The translations under genes were made by a program, and so were the position numbers. Source: Pseudomonadota bacterium (GTDB taxonomy: Bacteria > Pseudomonadota > Alphaproteobacteria > Ferrovibrionales > Ferrovibrionaceae). From it: DNA of 6,673 nt. The notes under the pieces are model-generated. The model was not told where the DNA came from. It worked only from the letters and a program-made list of their open reading frames with translations, and did not search any database. Numbering within the stretch: the stretch's first letter is position 1; every line of letters begins with the position of its first letter. Below are positions 1 to 6,673 of the stretch, piece by piece. The stretch lies in the NCBI GenBank assembly GCA_023433835.1, contig JAEYTW010000511.1, positions 1-6,673 of the forward strand, in the 5' to 3' direction.

Positions 1-797
1 GCGTCGAACGGCTGCTGCGCCTGCCGGTCGCCGGCATCGAAAATGCCGGCGAGCGGCCGGCGGCACGGATCGAGATCGCCGGTCGCGACGTTATGGTCCC
101 CGTGGTGGCGTTGCAGGCGTTGGTCGGTTCGGTGAATGCGGAAATTCCGGTAGAGGCTGACATTGTCAAGGTGGCCCTGCTGCGGCGCGGTTCGCGCCGC
201 TGTGCGGTCGCCGTGTCGGCGTTCCACGATGTCCGGACGTTGACCGTGGCGGAGGCCGCCGCCATCGGCCTGGACCCTGATCTCGTCTCCGGGATCGTCC
301 TGTTGGACGAGAGCGTGCCGGCCCCGGTGCTCGACCCCGAGGCACTGGTGGAACGCTGGATGCGCGACGAAGCACGCCTGGCCGCCACCGGCCTCGGCCT
401 CGTCACCGCCCCCGAACTGGTGCCGGAGGCCGCGACGATCCTCGTGGTCGACGATTCGATCACGACGCGCACCCTGCAGAAGAGCATCCTGGAGGCGCAG
501 GGCTATCGCGTGATTCTGTCGGTCGACGGTATCGATGCCTTGCAGACCCTGCGTTCCGGCGAGAACGTGGTCGACCTCGTGGTCGCCGACGTCGAGATGC
601 CGAGGCTGGACGGGTTCGGCCTGTTGCAGGCGATCCGCAACGATGCCCGCTTCAGCGAAATTCCCGTGGTGATGATGACGTCGCGCGCCGATGCGGCCGA
701 TATCCGACGCGGCCTGGAGCTTGGCGCCGGCGCCTATATCACCAAGCAGAAATTCGACCAGCGCGAATTGCTCGCCACGATCGGACAGTTGCTGTGA
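1..797 (+). CDS. cheA: CheA-type hybrid histidine kinase, C-terminal part (CheW-like domain + receiver); 5' end outside window
   Basis: The reading frame is open from the left edge (first full codon at 3) to the TGA at 795-797, giving 264 residues of a larger protein. The in-frame ATG at 93 lies inside a domain and is not the start. Roughly the first 120 residues read as the CheW-like (P5) regulatory domain of CheA, which docks the kinase to CheW and chemoreceptors: VERLLRLPVAGI, an IEIAGRDVMVPVVALQALVG strand pair and a VKVALLRRG..CAVAVSAF core. A short linker leads to a complete receiver. It has the acidic pair DD at 450-455, phosphoacceptor Asp at 588-590 (VADVEMP), Thr at 678-680 (MMTSR) and Lys at 744-746 (ITKQKFDQ), so it should be phosphorylatable. 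CheA with a fused C-terminal receiver is known from FrzE-like and other non-motility chemosensory systems. The P1 His, dimerisation and ATPase domains would be upstream and cannot be seen. The gene overlaps cheB by 4 bases. It could equally be named CheA3/FrzE-like. Confidence 0.93.
   Translation, partial: VERLLRLPVAGIENAGERPAARIEIAGRDVMVPVVALQALVGSVNAEIPVEADIVKVALLRRGSRRCAVAVSAFHDVRTLTVAEAAAIGLDPDLVSGIVLLDESVPAPVLDPEALVERWMRDEARLAATGLGLVTAPELVPEAATILVVDDSITTRTLQKSILEAQGYRVILSVDGIDALQTLRSGENVVDLVVADVEMPRLDGFGLLQAIRNDARFSEIPVVMMTSRADAADIRRGLELGAGAYITKQKFDQRELLATIGQLL
794..797 (+). promoter_or_regulatory. cheA/cheB stop-start overlap (GTGA), translational coupling site
   Basis: The GTG start of cheB and the TGA stop of cheA share these four bases. 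No convincing Shine-Dalgarno sequence lies in the preceding 20 bases, which favours termination-reinitiation by the ribosome finishing cheA. The 4-base overlap is seen directly; coupling is inferred. Confidence 0.7.
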
Positions 798-1842
798 CCG
801 CGCGCGTCGGCGTGATGATCGTCGAGGATTCGACGGTGGTGCGGCACCTGCTGGCCGCGACCATCGCCCGCGATCCCCGGCTGGCCGTGGTCTCGGCCGT
901 CGCGTCGGCCGAGGAGGCGCTGCAGCTGCTCGACCGCGTGCGGCCCAACGTGATCTCGATGGATATCCGGCTGCCCGGCATGGACGGGCTGGAAGCGATC
1001 CGTCAGATCATGGCCCTGCGCCCCACGCCGATCGTCGTCATCGCCGACAGCGTCAACGATGCCTCGCTGCGCATCTCGATGAACGCCTTGCGCGCAGGCG
1101 CCCTCTCGGTGGTCGAGAAGCCGGTCGGCGTCGCGACCGAGGGATACGAGGAAATGGCCTCGACCATCTGCACCCAGCTCTACATCATGAGCGAGGTGGC
1201 CGTGGTCCGCCGCCGGGCGATCGGTCAGCCCCGGCCGCCGGCCCCGGTGTTCGAGCCGGTGGCCGATGAAGTGCTCGGGCCGTCGCGGCCGGCGGTGATC
1301 GGCATCGGAACCTCGACCGGCGGGCCGCCGGCGCTGGCCCGCGTGCTCGGCGCCCTGCCTGCCGATTTCGCCGTGCCGATCCTGGTGGTCCAGCATATGG
1401 GGCCGAGCTTCATGGAAGGCTTCGCCGGCTGGCTGGACGGCATCGTGCCGCCCCGCGTCGTCATCGGCCGCGATGGCCAGGTGGTGCAGCCGGGCCATGT
1501 CTACGTCGCGCCGGGCGGGCTGCACCTGACGATGACCGCCGGCGGCATCCTGCGTACCTCGAGCGCGCCGCCGCTCGCCGGCCAGCGGCCCTCCGCCACC
1601 CTGCTGTTCCAGTCGCTGGCGCGCGCCGCCGGCGCCAATGCCGTCGGCGTGCTGCTGACCGGCATGGGCGAGGACGGCGCGCTGGGCTTGCGCGACATGC
1701 GCCAGGCCGGCGCCTACACGATCGCCGAGCATGAAAGCTCGGCCGTGGTCTACGGCATGCCCGCCGCGGCGGTGCGCATGGGCGCCGCGCGCGCCACCTT
1801 GCCCCTCGACCTGATCGCGCCGAAGTTGAAGGCCCTGGTGCC

Positions 1843-1846
<4 letters not shown>
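794..1846 (+). CDS. cheB: CheB chemoreceptor glutamate methylesterase / glutamine deamidase
   Basis: CheB removes methyl groups from (and can deamidate) chemoreceptor glutamates in the cytoplasm, resetting receptor sensitivity. This 350-residue protein has the usual family length and layout. An N-terminal receiver spans about residues 4-115 (acidic pair E11-D12, phosphoacceptor D57 in SMDIRLPGMDG, K109 in VEKPVG). A linker follows at about 115-165, then the C-terminal methylesterase at about 166-350. The catalytic triad is visible: S174 in GTSTGGP, H201 in VVQHMGP and D294 in TGMGEDG, with spacing like enteric CheB (Ser164, His190, Asp286). The GTG start is chosen because it overlaps the cheA stop and supplies the full first beta strand (ARVGVMIVED); the ATG at 815 would cut into it. 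The receiver is odd: the residue after beta 4 that is normally Thr/Ser (CheY T87 equivalent) is A84 (IVVIADSVND). The next gene starts within its stop codon. The family identification is secure; which receptors it serves is not visible. Confidence 0.96.
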
Positions 1847-3572
<1,726 letters not shown>

Positions 3573-3576
<4 letters not shown>

Positions 3577-5453
3577 CCATGACCAAACCGCTCCTGCTCG
3601 CCGTCGACGACGAGCCTGATATCCTGACAGCCCTCGGCGATCTCTTCGACGATCGGTTCCGGCTGGTCACCACAACCTCGTCGGAAGAGGCGCTGGCCAT
3701 CGCCGCGCGCGAGCCCGATATCGCCGTCATCATTTCCGACCAGCGGATGCCCGGCCTGACCGGCGACGAATTCCTCGCCCGTGCCCGGGGCCTGACCGAT
3801 GCCGAAGCCATATTGCTGACCGGCTATGCCGATCTCGGCGCCGTCGTCGGCGCCCTGAACCGCGGCGGCATCGTCGGCTACGTCACCAAGCCGTGGGACC
3901 CAGACACGTTGCGCAGCATGGTGATCGGTGCGCATGCCCGCTGGCAGCTGGCCCGCGATCTCGCGGTCGAGCGCGCGCTGCTCCAGGGCCTGCTCGACCA
4001 TGCCGGCGGCGCCATCTCGTTCAAGGATCGCGACGGCCGCTTCGTGCGGCTGAACCAGGAGAAGGCCGGCGACCTCGGCTATCAGCGCGACCAGCTGATC
4101 GGCCGGCAGGAGACCGATTTCCTCAGCGTGCCCCGCGCCGCCGAGCTGGCGCGGGCCGATCAGGCGGCGATCGCCGGCGCCGAGCGGACCGAGCAGGTCG
4201 AGGAGCGGCGGGCCGGCAACGGCGCGCGCTGGTTCCAGGTCCAGCGCATCCCGATCATCAACCAGGCCGGCGAGGTCGCGCATCTTGCGACGATCGAGCG
4301 CGACATCTCCGATCAGCGGGTGATGGAAGCCCGGCTGCGCCAGGCCGACAAGATCAAGGCCCTGGGCACGCTGGCCGGCGGCATCGCCCATGACTTCAAC
4401 AACCTGCTGACCGCCATTCTCGGCAGCCTGAACCTCGCCTTGCGCAAGCTGCCGCCGGACGAAAGGCTGGAGCGGCTGTTGCAGAACGCGCTGACCGCGG
4501 CCAATCGGGGCACCTCGCTGACCCAGCGCCTGCTGACCTTCAGCCGCCGCCAGGAACTGACCCCCCGTATCGTCGACGCCAACGCTGTCGTTACCGGCAT
4601 GAGCGACCTGGTCCTGCGCACCATCGGCGCGCTGAACCGGGTCGAGCATGACCTGGCGCCGGAATTGTGGACCACCGTAGTCGACCCCGAGCAGCTCGAA
4701 CTGGCGCTGCTCAACCTCTGCATCAACGCGCGCGACGCGATGCCCGATGGCGGCGTCATCACGGTGACCACCCGCAACAAGCATCTGCGCGACGGCGAGG
4801 TGGCCGAGGTCGCGGCCGGCGACTACATCGCCATCGCCGTGGCCGACAATGGCTGCGGCATTCCGCCCGACGTGATGGAGCATGTCTTCGAGCCGTTCTT
4901 CACCACGAAGGATGTGGGGCAGGGTACGGGGCTGGGCCTGGCCATGGTGCACGGCCTGGCCCAGCAGTCCGGCGGCGGCGCGACGATCTCGAGCGAGCCG
5001 GGCAAGGGCACGGTCGTCGAGCTTTATTTCCCGCGCTCGATCGGCGTGCCGCAGGACGAGAAAAAGACGGTCGAGGACCGCCCGGCCGCGGAAACGCCGC
5101 GCCGGATCCTGCTGGTCGACGACGATCCGGAAGTGCGCGAGGTCGTCGCCAACTTCCTGCTCGACATGGGCCACGACCTGATCGAGACGGCGAGCGGCGC
5201 GTCCGCCCTGGCCGCGCTGGAAGGCGATGCCCGTGTCGACCTCGTCATCGCCGACCTGGCGATGCCGGAGATGACGGGTTTCGAGTTCGCCACCGCGGTG
5301 CGCGAACGCTGGCCCGCTTTGCCGATCCTGATGGTGACGGGCTATGCCGACATCACCAAGCTGCCCAGCCTGCCCGGCGAATTCGCGCTGCTGCACAAGC
5401 CGTTCGAGCAGCATGAACTGGCGGCGCGGATCGCCGAGCTGACCAAGGGTTAG
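3573..5453 (+). CDS. Hybrid histidine kinase, receiver-PAS-HisKA-HATPase-receiver
   Basis: This is a 626-residue soluble hybrid kinase, the last gene of the operon. Its N-terminal receiver (about 6-120) has D12-D13, D56 in ISDQRMPGLTG, T83 and K106 followed by PW, the RpfG/HupR-like receiver style. A PAS domain (about 135-250; FKDRDGRFVRLNQ and a C-terminal AHLATIERDISDQ strand) could sense an unknown ligand or mediate dimerisation. The HisKA domain has H273 in GGIAHDFNNLL. The HATPase has the N box NLCINARDAM, a G1 box at D425-N-G-C-G and the G2 box GQGTGLGL. A C-terminal receiver (about 511-625) is intact, with D516-D517, D561 in IADLAMPEMTG, T589 and K609. Both phosphoacceptor sites therefore look functional. 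The terminal receiver implies a partner His-phosphotransfer domain; none is in the window, and the P1 domain of the upstream CheA is one candidate (inference). The start at 3573 overlaps the previous stop as ATGA; the ATG at 3579 is a possible alternative two codons in. No output domain is present. Confidence 0.93.
5450..5453. other. Tail-to-tail overlap of convergent genes
   Basis: The TAG of the + strand hybrid kinase (5451-5453) and the TAA of the - strand aminotransferase-like gene (complement of 5450-5452) interlock. Both reading frames end here with no intergenic DNA, so any terminator must lie inside the opposite gene. No GC hairpin followed by a T-run is visible at the junction. Confidence 0.85.
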
Positions 5454-6673
5454 CCGTTCGACTTCAGGAAGCCGGTCAGCACCGAGAGGAACCAGTCGAC
5501 TTCCTCGGGGGTGTTGTAGTGCGCCAGCCCGACGCGGACCACGCCGCCGTCGTCGAGGATGCCCATCGCCCGGCAGGGTTCGATGGCGTAGTTGTGGCCG
5601 TGCCAGAGATATATGCCCTTCCCGGCCATGTGGCGGGCGATCGCCTCGGTGGTGACGCCCTCGACCCGAAACGACACCGTCGGCACGCGCCGGCCGAAGG
5701 AGTCCGGATCGGTGATGCCGAAGATCTTCACGCCATCGAGCGCCTGCAGACCCGAGATCAGCCTTGAGGTCAGGGCCAGGTCGTGGCGGGCCATCTCGCC
5801 GATGCCGGCGACGATCCGGGCGCGGCGGGTACCGTCGGCCGCCTGACCGGCTGTCTGCCCTACCCAGGCGTAGTATTCGATGGCGCCGAGGATGCCGGCC
5901 AGTTCCTCGCGGTTGGTGGTGCCGGTGACGAACTTGAAGGGCGGGGCATCCTTGGCCGGCCGCACCTTGTAAGCCTGCATCCGCTCCAGAAGGTCGCGCC
6001 GGCCCCAGGCCAGCCCGTAATGCGGCCCGAAGAATTTATAGGCCGAGCAGACCAGGAAATCGCAGCCCAGCGCCTGCACGTCCATTACGCCGTGCGGCGC
6101 GTATTGCACCGCATCGACATAGACCAGTGCGCCCACTTCGTGCGCCATCCGCGAGATCGCCGCGATGTCGTTGACCGTGCCGGTCAGGTTCGAGGCGTAA
6201 CCCACCGCGACCAGCCTGGTGCGCTCGCTCAGCAGCGGCTTCAGCCGGCTCAAGTCGAATTCATAGGTTCCGAGATCGAAATCGAGCCACTTGACGACGA
6301 GCCCGCGGTCCTCGGCCAGCATCAGCCACGGCATCACGTTCGCGTCGTGATCCATGCGGGTGACGACGATCTCGTCGCCCGGCTGGAAGCTGCGGCCCAG
6401 CGCGCGCGACAGCGCGAAGGTCAGGGTGGTCATGTTCTGGCCGAAGAAGACTTCGTCCGGATCGGCCGCATTGACGAAATCGGCCGCCGCCCGATGCGCC
6501 TCGGCCACATCCTCGCCCGCCAGTACCGAGGTGGTGAAGAGGCCGCCCAGATTGGCGTTGCGGTGGACCATCGCCGCGACCATGCGGTCGATCGCCATCT
6601 GGGCGTTCTGGGTGGCGGCCGGGTTGTCGAAGCACACACCGGCCCGCGCGCCCACCGCGCGGGCGCGGCCCCG
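5450..6673 (-). CDS. PLP-dependent class V aminotransferase-fold protein, cysteine desulfurase-like (VC1184/TIGR01976-type); N-terminus probably outside window
   Basis: This is a fold-type I PLP enzyme of the SufS/NifS-like group. The frame is open to the right edge. The GTG at 6655 gives 401 residues beginning just before the FDNPAATQ strand, which in relatives is preceded by a short helix, so the real start is probably beyond the window; GTG 6655 is the fallback. Numbered from that GTG, the PLP site is complete: NMTTLT (74-79), H103 in MDHDANV, N156, D181 and Q184 in VDAVQYAPH, and Schiff-base K207 in SAYKFFGPH. TGTTN (244-248) and R374 (VRVGLAHYNT) also match. SufS-type desulfurases carry their persulfide Cys in an RxGHHC-like loop; here the loop reads WHGHNYAIE with Tyr (356) at that place, and the nearest Cys is 361. 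Cysteine desulfurase activity is therefore doubtful, and the substrate is unknown. The gene is convergent with the chemosensory operon and overlaps its last gene by 4 bases. It is probably unrelated to it in function. Confidence 0.88.
   Translation of the reverse strand, partial: RGRARAVGARAGVCFDNPAATQNAQMAIDRMVAAMVHRNANLGGLFTTSVLAGEDVAEAHRAAADFVNAADPDEVFFGQNMTTLTFALSRALGRSFQPGDEIVVTRMDHDANVMPWLMLAEDRGLVVKWLDFDLGTYEFDLSRLKPLLSERTRLVAVGYASNLTGTVNDIAAISRMAHEVGALVYVDAVQYAPHGVMDVQALGCDFLVCSAYKFFGPHYGLAWGRRDLLERMQAYKVRPAKDAPPFKFVTGTTNREELAGILGAIEYYAWVGQTAGQAADGTRRARIVAGIGEMARHDLALTSRLISGLQALDGVKIFGITDPDSFGRRVPTVSFRVEGVTTEAIARHMAGKGIYLWHGHNYAIEPCRAMGILDDGGVVRVGLAHYNTPEEVDWFLSVLTGFLKSNG

Noticed and set aside
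93..797. ATG at 93 as the start of a short CheW-receiver protein
   Set aside because: The frame is open upstream to the window edge, and those residues form the first strand of the same CheW-like domain, so this Met is internal to CheA.
734..1732. 332-codon open frame on the - strand opposite cheB
   Set aside because: Codon-registered antisense shadow of a gene with a complete catalytic triad; no domain seen.
5438..5480. Inverted repeat GCTGACC/GGTCAGC as a bidirectional terminator
   Set aside because: The stem is only 7 bp, the loop is 29 bases, and no T-tract follows on either strand; chance is likely in GC-rich coding DNA.
5519..5846. Small + strand open frames of 82 and 84 codons within the - strand gene
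   Set aside because: They lie wholly inside the conserved aminotransferase-like coding region and have no motif or convincing ribosome site.
6640..6673. GC-rich repeat-like GCGCGGGC stretch at the right edge as a promoter or palindromic element
   Set aside because: It reads in frame as Arg/Ala/Gly codons of the N-terminal region of the - strand gene, and too little sequence remains to judge.

Overview
This window comes from a high-GC proteobacterium. Codon use with almost no TTA/CTA/TCA, a CheA carrying its own receiver domain, and long cytosolic hybrid kinases suggest an alphaproteobacterium of the Rhodospirillales type. That assignment is an inference from gene style, not a proven identity. 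The window is almost entirely coding and has no RNA gene, mobile element, CRISPR array or intergenic space above a few bases.

Positions 1 to 5453 (+ strand) are the downstream part of a chemosensory operon. In order it holds the C-terminal part of a CheA hybrid kinase (CheW-like domain plus receiver), a complete CheB receptor methylesterase, a receiver-receiver-histidine kinase of 577 residues, and a receiver-PAS-histidine kinase-receiver hybrid of 626 residues. Each gene overlaps the next by exactly 4 bases (GTGA, ATGA, ATGA), so they are almost certainly cotranscribed and translationally coupled. The receptors, CheW, CheR and the rest of CheA would lie upstream, outside the window.

The visible part contains six receiver domains, two complete kinase cores and the end of a third kinase, but no free-standing CheY and no DNA-binding, cyclic-di-GMP or flagellar output domain. 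This looks less like a motility pathway than a Che-like phosphorelay of the kind described for the Rhodospirillum centenum Che3 cyst-development cascade. There the hybrid CheA3 phosphorylates a receiver of the second kinase CheS3, and CheS3 rather than CheA phosphorylates CheY3. The 577-residue protein has the CheS3-like arrangement, but its second receiver has lost its phosphoacceptor Asp and its conserved Lys (both Ala). The CheB receiver has Ala at the conserved Thr/Ser switch position.

Positions 5450 to 6673 (- strand) hold a convergent gene for a PLP-dependent class V aminotransferase-fold protein of the 'cysteine desulfurase-like' (VC1184/TIGR01976-type) family. It overlaps the operon tail by 4 bases, keeps the PLP-binding residues and lacks the SufS-type catalytic Cys. 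It is probably functionally unrelated to the chemosensory operon. Its N-terminus probably runs off the window edge.
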